DNA from: Sanguinoderma infundibulare
Lineage: Eukaryota; Basidiomycota; Agaricomycetes; Polyporales; Polyporaceae
Assembly: GCA_032821775.1 (NCBI GenBank)
Contig: JAVLRN010000004.1
Location: 4,092,001 to 4,156,000, forward strand
Length of the DNA: 64,000 nucleotides
Direction of reading: 5' to 3'
Numbering within the stretch: position 1 is the stretch's first letter; every line of letters begins with the position of its first letter. Made by a program: the position numbers and the translations under genes. This document shows positions 10,495-22,089 of the stretch, piece after piece. The notes beneath the pieces were generated by a model. It was not told the origin of the DNA and made no database searches. It saw nothing but the letters and a program-made list of their open reading frames with translations.

Positions 10495-12415
10495 GATGAT
10501 GGTACGGTTGTTCTTCGTGCACAGGTGTGGTGCTGACGCCTTCTGCGATACAATTCGGGAGCGCTCGGCGGGCGGCGGCCGTAATTAGTCAGAAGAAGCG
10601 GATGGTGCTTATGATTGCCTTGCACTGCTCGAAGATCGAGCGTCTTTCCGCAGGACGATAATCGCGAGTTTGGAGGTCGTCCTTGCACTTGCGACAGAAC
10701 GTCCATATAACTTGGTGAGAGCATGGGACAAGCTGCCGCGTTGTCCACTGAGCCTTAGTGCGTGCATACAGAAAATACAGAAAACCAAACAGCGCACAAA
10801 AGCGCCTCCTGTTGAAACGACAGAAGTCCGCCAAGGTGTGCGAGTCGTCACTTGTCCGCCACGCACTCAACGAGCAAATCGTTTTCCTTTCACCATCCTC
10901 ACGCTCATGTCGTCAACCATTGACCGTCTGCCCATCCTCCTTCCATGACTGTCCTTCGTGACAAATGAAGTTAGTCCTTCATTTCGATCACACCGTCGCC
11001 GCGGCAACCTCGTGCGGATGAAGACAACCAAGGTGTCGTCGTCGACAGCTCGTATCACGTCATCCAAAGCTCTCGCAGGTTCTCGTCGTGTTCCGTACGA
11101 TCTGCACCGAAACCTCGCACTCAGCCCGTCCGCTCCGTCGGAGGTCATTCCCACTGCCTCGCTCCTCAACCTTCTCTCCGTCTCATGCCCCTCCACCAAC
11201 TGTTTCAGGTCCTCTCAGACTTCCCTCACACACGATGCTAAACTGAAAAATCTATGTATAGTCCACACGCGTTACGGAGACTGGCAGGACGGTGGACAGC
11301 GAGACCGTAGTGCTCCGACCGTCGGCAGCGTTACGCTCCACATCTTGCCCGCAGCATGGCACATGTACGAACTTTCCGGTGCACAGCCACTTCGTCAACG
11401 GAGTTGCACGCGACGTTGCTTCGCATTGCAATCGCGTCTCCACCCACGGCTGACAGCTCGAGGCAACTAGTCTGAAGACACCGCGCCGGCCGCTGGGCGG
11501 GGTTCCGTCGAGCACCAGGCTTCTCGCAAGAGTCAGGTGTAAATCCACTGGAAAGTCCGTGCCGATCTGCGCGCACGAGGCTGTCGCCTGCGGAACGGAT
11601 GCGCCCGAGGTGTTCTTTTTGAAGTGCTTCCGCAATCCGATCATCTGACAGCTGCAAAACGGTACTGATATACTGTGCTACGGCGTTGGGAGACCGCTCG
11701 TCCGACAACCGTGCGGTGAGCCGTGACTAGTGTTGACTGGCAATACTGGTAGTGAGTCTCGATCGTTGGACAGCAACCTTTTTCCAAACTCACACTAGTT
11801 TATGCGAGGCTCCATGAACGTTCTTGGCCCATGCGGATCGCGGTCTCGTTTGACGTCATGCGACGCCCGGAAAGTCGACGAAGGATGTTCAGAAGGACGA
11901 TGGATGAAGAACCAGGACTCAGAATGGGTGCGTCTGCCACACACGAGCTCTTCCGTATGCCTGAGTCTGCGTGCTCATGAACCATGATCATCTGCAGGTT
12001 TAATTTCAAAAATGCATCCATGCCCAAGCTTGTCGGGGGCGCTTCAAGTTGACGGCAGAAGACAACTTGGAAATTTTTTGCGCCTATACGTGCACCCAAG
12101 GGCTCGGTCGCTTATTGGACGTGCTATGCTGAAAAGGTATGTTTCGGAAACTGCCCGCCGTACGGTCTCGAACTTCACAAGACCCTGCTTCATGGTCGCC
12201 GGTGACCGTACACCATTGCCCTCACGACGGCGCTGTCCGAAACCGTCCAAAATCCGAACCCCTTCTCATATATAAAACGGGGGTGTCTGAGCTTCTTGGC
12301 CCGCCGCGCTCTCTACCAGTGTTCCCTCACCGGTTTAGTTGCTCTCTCCACAGTCTTTGACACTTTCAAGACTCACCACGCTCCTTCAACCGTCCATCCT
12401 TTCTTCTCTGTCATA
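10495..12415. other. intergenic region, no supported gene
   Basis: Open frames of 60-130 codons occur on both strands (for example minus 11331-11708) but none shows a domain or a spliceable partner. The right end is the promoter of the secreted repeat protein. Confidence 0.5.
12269..12277 (+). promoter_or_regulatory. TATA box of the secreted proline-rich gene
   Basis: TATATAAAA lies about 140 bp before the ATG at 12416 and is followed by a pyrimidine-rich leader, the usual layout of a strongly expressed fungal gene. Confidence 0.6.
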
Positions 12416-14362
12416 ATGCGCTCCGCCGCCATCTTGTACGCTCTTAGCGCGCTCGCCGCCTGCGGGTACGGAGCTCCGCTCGAGGCCCGCCAGCAGGCGA
12501 TCTCCAACGTGGTCTGCACCAGCAAGACGTGAGTACCCCCTTTTTCTCCTTCTTATGCTTACGCTAATGTTCTTTTCGTGTAGCCCCCTCGATGCCACCG
12601 CGACGACCGCGGCTATTCACCAGATCTCGGGGAAGACGACCATCGGGCAGTCGGGCAACGTTCGCCTCACGATTACGCCCGTCGTTCAGGGCGACACCGT
12701 CAACATCTCCCAGGATCTTTTGGAGGGTAAGTAGTTGATCCTGCCGTCATATCACGTCGTACGGCGAGTAACTGATACGATGGCTCGCATGCAGATGGTT
12801 TCAAGGCCGCGTTCGCCGTTTGCGGCCAGGACATCCCTTTCACAGCTCGGTTCGCAGGAGGCGCGACGAAGGGGGACGTGGACGTCAAGTACGAGCCCGT
12901 CAATGTCCAAGTCGTTGGTCGGGATGTTGGGCTCGGCGTCGGGCTTGGGCTTGGGCTCGGAGTACCGCTGCCCGGCCCGCAGCCTGCGCCTGAGCCTGCT
13001 CCGGCCCCCGCGCAGCCCCACCCGCAGCCCGGCCCTTGGCCTGCTCCTGCTCCCGCGAAGCCCCACCCGCAGCCCGCCCCTTGGCCTGCTCCTGCTCCCG
13101 CGAAGCCTGCTCCGCAGGACCCGAAGCCTTCCCCGGAGCCTTCGTCTACTCCATGCCCTTCGTCTTCTCCTGCTCCTGCTCCGGCGGAGCCCAAGCCGTC
13201 CACCCAGCCTTCGCCTGCCCCCGTTCCGACGAAGCCTGCCACTCAGGACCCAAAGCCGTCCCCGCAGTCTTCGTCTGAGCCGTGCCCTGAGTCTTCTCCC
13301 GCTCCGGCCCCTGCTCCGTCGAAGTCTTCCACTCCGGAGGACCCAAAGCCCACCCTCCAACCTTCGCCGTCGGCTGTTCCGGCGCCCGCCCCCTCTCCGG
13401 CTCCCGCTAAGCCCTCCGCAGAGCCTGCGCCACAGAACCCGAAGCCCATCGCTCAGCCTTCGCCTGCTCCTGCCCCCCAGCCTTCGCTTGCTCCTGCCCC
13501 TCAGCCTTCGGGAGCGGCTCCCGCTCCAGCGAAGCCTGCCCCCCAGGACCCCAAGCCGTCAGGCCAGCCTTCACCTGCTCCTGCCCCTGAGCCTTCACCT
13601 GCTCCGGCTCCCGCTAAGCCCTCCGCGCAGCCTGCGCCGCAGAACCCGCAGCCCTCCGCTCAGCCTTCGCCTGCTCCTGCTCCCGCCCCTCAGCCTTCAC
13701 CCGCTCCCGCTCCAGCGAAGCCTGCCCCCCAGGACCCCAAGCCGTCAGCCAAGCCTTCGCCTGCTCCTGTCCCTGAGCCTTCAGCTGCTCCTGCGCCTGT
13801 GCCTCAGCCTTCGCCTGCTCCCTCGAAGCCTGCCCCGCAAGACCCGAAGCCCTCCGCTGAGCCTTCGCCTGTTCCGGCTCCCGCCAAGTCTTGCGAGTGC
13901 TCCCAGCCCTCGAGTTCCCTGGCTCCCGTGAAGCCTGCCCCGCAGCCTTCGCCCGCCCCGCAGGACCCTAAGCCCGCTCCGCATCCCGCGCCCGCTCCGT
14001 ATCCCGCGCCCGCCCCGCAGGACCCCAAGCCCGCTCCGCACCCCGCGCCCGCCCCGGCTCCCGGTCCTGCGAACCCCGGCCCCCAGCCTGGGCCGGCTCC
14101 GCACAACCCTGCTCCGGCCAACCCCGCCCCACACAACCCTGCGCCCGCCAACCCCGGTCCGCACAACCCTGCTGGCAACCAGCCCGGTCCGCAGAACCCT
14201 ACTGGCAACCAGCCCGGTCCGCAGAACCCTACTGGCAACCAGCCTGGTCCGCAGAACCCTACTGGCAACCAGCCTGGTCCGCAGAACCCTACTGGCAACC
14301 AGCCCGCGGGGGGGCTTGGTCTCGGGCTCGGGCTCGGGCTTCACGCGGACGTTCACCAGTGA
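12416..14362 (+). CDS. secreted proline-rich tandem-repeat protein
   Basis: Function unknown; likely cell-wall or extracellular. Exons 12416-12528, 12584-12726 and 12795-14362 are in phase and give 607 residues. Residues 1-20 form a clear signal peptide (MRSAAILYALSALAACGYGA). Residues about 25-150 are a non-repetitive N-terminal region with at least two cysteines (VVCTSK, AVCGQD). From about residue 165 to 560 the chain is almost only P, A, Q, K, S, D and E in degenerate units such as PAPAKPAPQDPKPS and QPSPAPAPEPSPAP, like polyproline-II wall proteins. A late CECSQ adds two cysteines. Four near-perfect 30-nt repeats (14180-14299, QPGPQNPTGN) follow, then GLGLGLGLGLHADVHQ at the end. A similar VGLGVGLGLGLGV run closes the N-terminal region, so Gly-Leu runs flank the repeat block. 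There is no GPI signal. Large opposite-strand open frames here are shadows of the biased composition. Confidence 0.85.
14180..14299 (+). repeat. four 30-nt tandem repeats in coding sequence
   Basis: Four adjacent copies of a 30-nt unit encoding QPGPQNPTGN, differing only by C/T at one site (cccggt or cctggt). Divergent HNPAPANP-type units precede them. Such low divergence implies recent unit duplication and likely length variation between strains. Confidence 0.9.
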
Positions 14363-15074
14363 AAGACCCGCCCTAGCTAACCTGCCTGATATCACGAATA
14401 TGCCGTTGCTGTTTATCGTATAGGTTGAATTAATACCGCTTTGGTTCGAGAGTCTTATGACTTCCAAAGTTAATCGTCGGCTGTCTGATCGCGTTCGCTC
14501 TCTTCGTTGAAAGTTGTGTGCGCGATATGTTATGGGACTCTGGGAGATAGAACAAGGGACCGCGAGCGACCGGTTTACTGTTTATCTCGAACCGGCAATA
14601 AAGTTTGAGGATATCGGACCTGGATCGATGGGTCGCGGTAGACGCTGAGCGTAGATTTCGTCTCTCTTGACTCGGCTCTCACATCCTTGATGAACCACTG
14701 GGGCTCATGACGTGCGGCGGTGGACGTTGTGATGTGCGATGCTTGCGGGAGAGTGAAGAGTAAATCGGCCTCTCTAGAGGCGCAATAGGGCCGGGCGGAA
14801 TCCCTAACACCGACTACCTGGGGGGCAGCCGGAAACGCTTGGACGGAACCTGCATCCCCCTGCCAGGGCTCAACGAACGACAAAATGGAAAGGCTCGTCT
14901 CTCTGCCGGACGTAGACTGGAAGCTTCTCCTTTGGCATAACCATGTAACATGCTATAGAATACGATTAGTCAAAAGGATAGGAAAAGTACAAGGAAGAAG
15001 AAACGACTACGTCTAATCAAGCCGCTCCAAAACGATTGTTTCGGCACCTCGCTGTCTACCCAGAGTGTGTACAT
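14363..15074. other. intergenic region between convergent genes
   Basis: 3' flanks of the secreted repeat protein (plus) and the F-box gene (minus). No supported gene. Confidence 0.5.
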
Positions 15075-16671
15075 TCAAAAATCCCTATCCACCTCACGAA
15101 CATATCTGAACTCTAGGCCCTGCGTAGCAAAAAGCTCGCAGCCGAGTGCGGCATCCAGCTCTCTTATCGCCACAGACGAATCGGAATCCCCGCGTTGAAA
15201 CGACCAATATCTTGGGCTGTAACCGGTGATGTCGAACGAGACGTACTGGAGAGCATGACATGCACCCGCCAGCTGGCCCACGACGTCGTCGTAGCGGGAG
15301 GGGTGGATGGCAGGGGAGCAAGTTTGAGCGTGTTGACCGCGCCCAAAGGATTGTTCGACGCGAAGGATCAAGAATTTCGCCGAGAGCCTCAGCCTCTGCA
15401 CATGCTCCAGTAGCTTGGTCTGCAAAGGAAGGCAGCAGATGAGCCGGGGCCTCTACGACGTGAATGTGGCACAAACTCACCAGTAAAGATTCATATCCTT
15501 CGTCCGTCTCGTTCTCACAAGAGAAATCCAGCCGGAGATGGGTGACGCCACTCGCGTTCGCTACCACGTCAAGCAGGGGCCCAAGTTGGAAGAGGTGGGC
15601 CGAGTCGGGCGGCAAGCAAATTCGGCGTCTGCAGGAATAGGAAGTGTGGACGACGAGGTGAGACGGCGTGGTATCGGCGATGAGCGCACGCAGCTTCTCC
15701 AGGTTTATGGTTTGGAAGAAAACAGCGTCGACTCGCCTGACGTGACGGGACAGGCCGAGACAGTACAGTTCATTCGGGTGCCCACAGAGATGGTCCAAGT
15801 GCTGCCACGAGCCGCCGAGTTGCTTGGCTTGGTTCTCGGCGTGGAGGTCGCCCAAGTCCTCAAACAGTAGCACGCAGCGGAGCGTGAGACGGGTGAGGTT
15901 GGGAAAGACCTGCTGGAAGAGGTGGGTGTCGAGGCGAAAGATGAAATGGAGGTCCAGCGCGCGCAGGTTGGGGAATTGGACGCCTGCATCCATGATCTCG
16001 ATCGAGTCCGACGTGAGAGTCTCGAGCGTGGCTTGGTGGCGGCCAATGTAGTGACGCAAAGGCGTGCCGTGGTCCAGGTCGGGATCGTTGATCTTGACGG
16101 TGGTTAGGGAGGAGCCTAGTTTGTCGAGCATGGCGATTGAATGTTCGCCGACGGAGCGGAGGGAGACACGGCGGAGATGAGGGAGTGCCTCAACGACCCT
16201 GGACAATGTCGAGGATTCGTGTGCGAGTAGCGATTCGCAATTCTCGATAGCGAGATCTTCGAGTTCTTTCGTTTGATCTAGAACTTGAATCAGCTCGCGA
16301 GAGCATTCTGAGACGTACTCTGGGGATTTGGAGCGTGTATTGACGTAGAATTGAAGTTTGCGGACGTGGGGTGCGCGAGAGGGAGCGTCGGCGAGAACAA
16401 AGCGTGCGAACGAGATGAGAGCCTCCTTGTCTTTGATGGTGACACCAGGACGGAGTAGAAGCCTCACGCCGAGGAGGTATAAGCTCCTGGAGGCGCGCAT
16501 CATGCGAGAGATGTCGGATTGACGGGGTAGCTCGAGGAGGACGAGGTATAGGATATCCATGTTGAGCGGAGAGGCTCCGAGCATGTTCCGGCAGCTGAAA
16601 TGACGAAGTTTCAGCATCGGACTCATGGTTAAGGGTTCTGGCAGTACGTACTCAATAAAATGCGCAGCCAT
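15075..16671 (-). CDS. F-box protein with leucine-rich C-terminal region
   Basis: Probable substrate-recognition subunit of an SCF ubiquitin ligase, one of the large basidiomycete F-box sets. Exon 1 is 16671-15481 and exon 2 is 15419-15075, in phase, 511 residues. An F-box-like segment lies near residues 35-75 (MDILYLVLLELPRQSD, then MMRASRSLYLLGVRLLLRP). Leucine-rich segments follow (LPHLRRVSLRSVG, LTTVKINDPDLD, FPNLRALDLHFIF, FPNLTRLTLRC), consistent with LRR-like strands. I chose the ATG at 16671 (MAAHFIEY) because the open frame farther upstream is proline-rich leader-like sequence; an ATG at 16626 is also possible. Without splicing, the frame runs on to 15094 with an unrelated tail; splicing the 61-nt intron gives a tail (LRLSAKFLILRVEQ, SFDITGYSPRYWSFQ) that also occurs in the neighbouring copy, which supports the intron. 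Confidence 0.82.
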
Positions 16672-17542
16672 ATTGCCAGTATGCGGTTGAAGTTGCGACG
16701 GTGCGGAGGGGTGCGGAGGTGGTGAAGGTGGTTGGAGTTCAAGTTGGGTGATGAGGAACAAGGCCACGTTGCGGGAACAAATAGGAAGATGTAAGCGCTT
16801 TGGCGGAGAGGTACTGCCTCCGGCGTTCAATCGCATGCTCCGGAAAAACAAAGCCCTCCGGCACCACCAACCCTGGCCCGCACGGCTGCAGCAAGTTCTT
16901 TGTCTCCTCCCCGCGCTCGACCACCACTTTGAGTCAGTGACAGATCACGATGGTCGCCAAGCTCGCGTCGTCACCGACCCCCCGCGGTCGGCGAGCCCGC
17001 AGAGGTCCGTCGCCGTCAACAATCCGAACCAGTAGCTGCAAAGCCCACCCACGCATAGAAGGCGTACCGCTTCCCGAGCTCCATCGACGGGCTGTCGAAG
17101 GGCAAGATCCCGCTGACTGCTCACCGAGTTCTTCATACGTCTGCGTTTGAACCGCTCACGGTTCTAGGGGGCCCGCAGGCGAGTTCTGTGGTTGAAGGCC
17201 AGAGTCCGGAGGCCTGCGGCTGGAGACAACTCGTTATGGCTATTCGCGACACATGAGACAAATCGGCTACGTACTTTGGTCATGGACAGGACTGGAAAAG
17301 GACGTCAGCTTCCTTCCGACACGGGGAAACCTCTTGACCTCGAGCGACACATACGAATGACTTGATTTAGCTAGTTACGGTGTCGCGAGAATGGGACGGG
17401 TCGAATTGGTGCAGAATTCGTCCATGACGACGTCCCTGCTGCAATACGCGAGGTTGCCGATCTGTCTGAAGAAGGAACAGCTACGTGTCTCGCACAGTAC
17501 AACGACTCCTTGCGGCACGTCATTGCCTATCGGAGACTGTAA
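16672..17542. other. intergenic region upstream of the F-box gene
   Basis: Promoter side of the F-box gene and 3' side of its partial copy. No supported gene. Confidence 0.5.
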
Positions 17543-18422
17543 TCAAAAATCACTACCGCAGTCTTCGAGACGATACGTGAAGTCCAGTTCATGCGTGCGA
17601 ACAAGGTCGTGACCAACAGCAGGATCCAGTTCTTTGATGGCCACATCCGAATCTCTGCATGGGATAGACCAATATCTGGGGACATGATTGGTAATATGGA
17701 GCAAGACGTACTGGAGCGTGGCCAGCGCCAGCGAATCGGTCGACAAGGTCATCGAAGTAGCAGGGGTGGGAGATATCCCACGCCGAATCATCATCGGACG
17801 CGGAATCGGCGGCTGGAGCGTAATAATCGCGCTCGATTCGTCGCTCGAGGCGGAGCACGAGGAACTTTGCTGACAGCTTTTGCATCAGGGCTAGGAGTGC
17901 AATCCGATAATATAAGCAGTCACTGGATAATCCGAGACCTGGAAGAGGCGGCAGCACTCACAAAGAACTCTTCTTGTTGCTCGTCCAGCTCGCTCGAGGA
18001 AGAGAACTCGAGGAGGAGATGGGTGATACTGGTCGCCTCCGCTACCACCTCGAACATGGGCCCAAGTTGGCTGAGGTTCGACTCCGAGGGATCTTCGAAC
18101 CCAGGGCGATAGTCGGTACGGAGGAGCAGGTGGGAAGGCGTCGTATCGGCGATGAGCACACCCAGCTCCTCGACGTCTAGCCCACCGAAAAATCAACGTC
18201 AACTCGCCTGGTGTGACGGGAGAGCCCGAGAGCGTACCGTACATCCGGGCACACAGAGAGGTGGTCCAGGTGCTGCCATGCGCCTTCGGCGTCGCGGAGA
18301 CGAAAAACCACATTCACCTTCATGCCAAAGTGCATCGGCATCGCTTCCAAACGCACAACACCAGGCCCATAAACCGAGTGAGCACACGCACAAAGCATAA
18401 GCAACAGAACCAACGCAGACAT
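17543..18422 (-). pseudogene. truncated, frameshifted copy of the F-box gene C-terminal half
   Basis: The minus strand matches the second half of the gene at 15075-16671: AWQHLDHL, LGLSRHTRRVDVDF, LIADTTPSHLLLRTDY, LGPMFEVVAEATSITHLLLEF, LSAKFLVLRLE, LQYVLLHITNHVPRYWS, DSDVAIKELDPAVG. The F-box and early LRR-like part are absent. Similarity jumps frame near 18190 (around a run of T) and again near 17730, where two bases are missing compared with the intact gene. A start codon at 18422 exists, but the frame stops at about 18177. So it is a 5'-truncated tandem duplicate that has lost coding capacity; an unseen intron at one jump is possible but not at both. Confidence 0.75.
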
Positions 18423-19737
18423 CCAACACGTGCAGCGCAGCAGGGCCCCCGGCGCGAACCCATCGCCTTCCCCCCTCTACCCAAGCCGCACTCTCCCTAA
18501 CAGCAGAGGACTCGGACCTGGACCCGTCGGACCGCGCCTATCCGAGCGCCTCACACCCAGGCTCCCACTGCCAATCTCATACGTTCTCCGTTCGCCAGGA
18601 CGTAGAAGGGCGACCCAGAGGGATGGCGACAAAGCGCGCGCGACCGACACAAAGAACAGAAGTCGACGTCCACACCGGTTTCTCCTGGGCCACCACGCGG
18701 CTTGGAAGGGACGAAAAGGAGCTTCGTAAGGTTCATCGACGACATGAGAGACGCCATCGCACGCCTGCACAGCGGACCAGTTCAGTTCCGATGCTGAGAC
18801 GATGACCATCTAGACCACTCACCCGGCGCGCGGGCCGTATCCACACCTGAGCCTAAATCTAGAGAACCAAAGTCGTAGTCGACGCGGCCACTCACCAAAG
18901 ACGCGACAAATACTATCGAGCACTTCTCGCCTGGCTTCGCGCACGCGAATATGTACGCTGCTGGGTTCCGGAGCGTAATAATACGATTCGGGAATCGATA
19001 CACCACCGCGCGCAGCAGAAGAGGACGTGCATCGGCAAGGTACGACGAACATCGGTATGTGTTCTGTGTGTATGAGAGGACTATGTATATACGCGGTGCG
19101 CGGCGCGCCGCAAACGAAGCGGAGGCGGAAAGAACATGGGTGGGGGTGGAGGAAGGACAGGGAAGACGGGGAGACAGCGAAACGCAGACAGGGGGAGGAG
19201 GGCGGAAAGCGAGGCATGGGTGAGGAATAAGCGAGACGGGTCGCAGAGAGGCGCGCGAGACAGAAAGCAGAGTGTCCGTTCCAAGCCAATGTCCATCGTG
19301 CGTGTAATCGAAGCAGGAGAAGCCATCATAAGGAATGTGTGTGCGTGTGTGTTTGCGTGGGTCTGTGTGTTGCTCGAGTTCTTGAAGAGTCCGTCAGTGG
19401 AGAGCGTCGACCGGGGCATACTGGGGACGAGGATGAAGAATATTGGAGGCGCCAGGGTGGGGGTAGAAATGACGTCAAGGTGCACGTGGTGAGCGAGCAT
19501 GGGCATGCGAAAATACAACGAGCGCTTGTGGTGCGGTGGGCATGCGGGGGACGGTAAGTCATGGGAATAGTTAGCGAACTGAACTTAACGAATAGCGGGG
19601 TTGTGGAGGCCGGCTGTTGGCAGGTAGGAGTAGTGCAATAGAACGGTGAAAGGACGACCCGTCGCCACAGGCCATGAACGGTACGCGCAGAGTTGTCCGC
19701 CACCGGTCCGTCCTGCGAAGGGTGGGGGACGCGTCCA
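18423..19737. other. intergenic, with purine-rich and GT-rich tracts
   Basis: No supported gene. 19130-19270 is strongly purine-rich on the plus strand and 19333-19372 is a GT-rich simple repeat (gtgtgtgcgtgtgtgtttg...). This is the 3' flank of the Rho gene. Confidence 0.5.
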
Positions 19738-21566
19738 CTAGCAAATCACGCAACAGCGGCCCTTGTCCTCCCACCCCTCTCCGCTTGAGTTCCGTCGGTG
19801 GCCCCCGCTGCCGCCCAGTCGATTGTGCTGGTGACTCGAGTGGGCGGGGACACCTTCGCGCATGAGCATGCTCGCACGGGTTGCGGCCTCGAAGACGTCG
19901 TCAACGCCCTCGATCTTGAGAGCTGAGCACTCCTTGTACGCCCGGGCGCCGATCGCTTGCGCGACACGCTCAGCTTGTTCTCGTGATACATAAGCCGAAG
20001 CGTTTGGTGCATCTGAAACGTGTGTGTACTGTCAAGCATAGGCCCGTAGACTAGACGAGACAGGGTACGCACCGGACGGAGGCCGGAGGTCCGATTTGCA
20101 TCCTACGAGGATTACAGGGATCGTCGGTCCACAGATCGAACGAACTTCTTCTATCCACTATTCGCGCGCAGACAGGGAAGCAGCAGTGAGATAGGAGGAA
20201 AGGTGATTCACGGTAGACGGAGACGTACCTTGACAGTTACGTTGTCAAGGGAGTCAGGCGTGTCGATGGCAAAAGCGATAAGAATAACGTGCGACTTGGA
20301 GTAGGACATTGGTCGTAGCCGTTCATATTCCTCCTGGCCGCTGTCGGAAAGAGGGAGGTAAGCATATCTGACAAGAGCCGACTATCGCACGATGCTGTGC
20401 ACGTCTCGAGAATGAGTCCCGCGCTGACTGGAAGTACAATGGACGTAGGTGTAGGATCGGGACACGACGGAACAGCGGGGCTGGAATAGGACGGCGACGC
20501 AAGTGCGGCTAAGCGGGGGAAGCACATTATGACGCTGCGTCATGGAGGGCTGTCGCGTGCGAGGCTTCGCGAAGACAGACGTCCAAAGGTAGCCTAACCG
20601 GATAAGTAATCGACGTCCTTGACATATGGCGTTGTGAACACCGGAGGAAGACGATCGACTAGCGCTCCGGAGGTTCAACGTCCTGAAGGGAAACGGACAA
20701 GAAAATCCGGCAGGAATCGGATGATTGAATGGGCTTATCGGTCGAACGATGACGCACGCTGTCGACGTCTCGGAGTCTTCTCTGTCGCCCGCAGTACAAC
20801 GAAGGCGGACGCGAGAAGGAGAGGGAGGAACGAAGAAGACCAATTGGAGATTTGTGGCGCGAGGGACGGATGGCTGCGGCGGAAGATAGCGGGGCTCGGG
20901 GAGGCATGGGGATGCGCAGTGGGGTGATGGACACGAGAGGACTCACGCGGTATCCCATAGTGCTAGCTGAACGGCCTTGCCGTCTAAGCGAATCTCGGCG
21001 ACGTAGTTCTCGAAGATGGCTAGGAGGGCGCGTTACGCTTTAGGGGTCATTCCAATAGCTCATGACGCGAACTCACTGGGTTGCTAGAGGAAGGAAGAGA
21101 CCTATGAGCGGTAGTACGGCGGGCGAGCCAAGAGGAGAGATGACATACGTATTCCTTGGGGAATTCACCGAGGGCAAACGAACAGAGCAAGGACGTTTTC
21201 CCGCAGGCACCTAGCGAGCAAGCGATGAGTTGGAGTAGACGCAAAGGGCTCCACAACACGCACCGTCGCCGACAATGACAAGCTTTCTCCGAATCTGTGT
21301 ACGAATAGTGAGTGAGACAGAGAGGTCGCGCAGGAACAGGACAGTTGGCACGCACGGGATTGTGAGCAGACATGGGCGGGTGTGGCGGGGTTGCGGAGTG
21401 TGGAGAGGGAGGTAGGCCTGTGCGTGGGTGCTGCGGGTCGTGCGGAGGGGTGGAGGGGCGGAGGGAGGGGAGGAGGAGGACGGGGAGACGGAAGAGAGAG
21501 AGAGAAGGCGGTAAAAGGGTGACGGTGAATGATTACGTAAGAGGGCGGTGTGTCTGCGTCTGCCAT
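19738..21566 (-). CDS. Rho-family small GTPase (Rho2-like)
   Basis: Membrane-anchored molecular switch for polarity and wall synthesis. Exons: 21566-21537, 21294-21264, 21210-21149, 21083-21077, 21019-20947, 20340-20229, 20157-20073, 20012-19738; all in phase, 224 residues. Motifs: P-loop GDGACGKTS, switch I QPTIFENY, switch II DTAGQEEYERLRPMSYS, GCKSDLRPPSG (base recognition; the following insert is Rho-specific) and YKECSALK. The C-terminus is GRCCVIC, a CAAX box (CVIC) preceded by another cysteine, so prenylation plus possible palmitoylation; the tail is Ser/Gly/His-rich rather than polybasic. The fourth exon is only 7 nt (caaccca) and supplies Q-P and part of T of switch I. Intron 5 (20946-20341) is 606 nt, the others 50-250 nt. 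Rho2 rather than Rho1 is favoured by the CC-x-x-x end. Confidence 0.95.
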
Positions 21567-22017
21567 GATTTTTTGATCCTCGTCATTGCTGTGTTCTCTG
21601 ACCGCCGCTGCCCAGCGCTGGACGCTGTCTCTAATGGCGACGGTGTGCCTCGCTGGCCGTGTTCTATCTTCCCTTCATGGCCTCTGTCCGCACGCGCTCC
21701 GACGCGCTCTTCTCAGGCAGACAGTTCATGCCCGCCCCTCCCCTTGCGGCCCCACTCCGACCTGCCTACGTGGGCCAATTTTCGAGTCCAGGGCCCACAG
21801 ACTTTGTTCGCCGCGGCCCTGCCGCGGTACCGCCATCCGGACATTCCTCTCTCCGACCTGCTGCGCCTCCTCACGACTCGCTTCTCGCCTGCCTTCTGAC
21901 ATTCCGTTATCAGTCGCCCTAGCTTCGCCGTGACGATGATCCATCATGAACTTTGTGCACGACTGCCCGAAAAGTATGTCTCTGAGTTTACTATGCAGAG
22001 TCAACCGCGATGTTATC
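21567..22017. other. divergent promoter region of the Rho gene and tRNA-Cys
   Basis: Sequence between the Rho start (minus) and the tRNA (plus). No supported gene. Confidence 0.5.
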
Positions 22018-22089
22018 GGGCTTATAGCTCAGTGGTAGAGCATACGATTGCAGATCGTGTGGTCCCGTGTTCGAACCACGGTGGGCCCT
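22018..22089 (+). tRNA. tRNA-Cys (GCA)
   Basis: Full cloverleaf without intron. Acceptor stem GGGCTTA pairs with TGGGCCC (two G-T pairs) and is followed by discriminator T, as expected for Cys. D arm AGCTCAGTGGTAGAGC, anticodon arm ACGATTGCAGATCGT with anticodon GCA, and T arm CCGTG-TTCGAAC-CACGG. A run of four T about 35 bp downstream (gttattttcg) can end Pol III transcription. Confidence 0.96.

Noticed and set aside
12735..13931. 398-codon plus-strand frame and long minus-strand frames over the proline-rich gene
   Set aside because: They are Ser/Leu/Arg- or Gly/Arg-rich shadows of the CCN/GCN-biased repeat; only the frame with signal peptide and in-phase introns makes a sensible protein.
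15094..15480. Read-through C-terminus of the F-box gene in the unspliced frame
   Set aside because: Splicing 15480-15420 gives a tail that is also present in the neighbouring copy; the read-through tail is Arg/Cys-rich and unique.
19130..19520. Purine-rich and GT-rich stretch as a possible structured RNA or telomere-like repeat
   Set aside because: Simple-sequence composition without unit periodicity or pairing; TTAGGG repeats absent.
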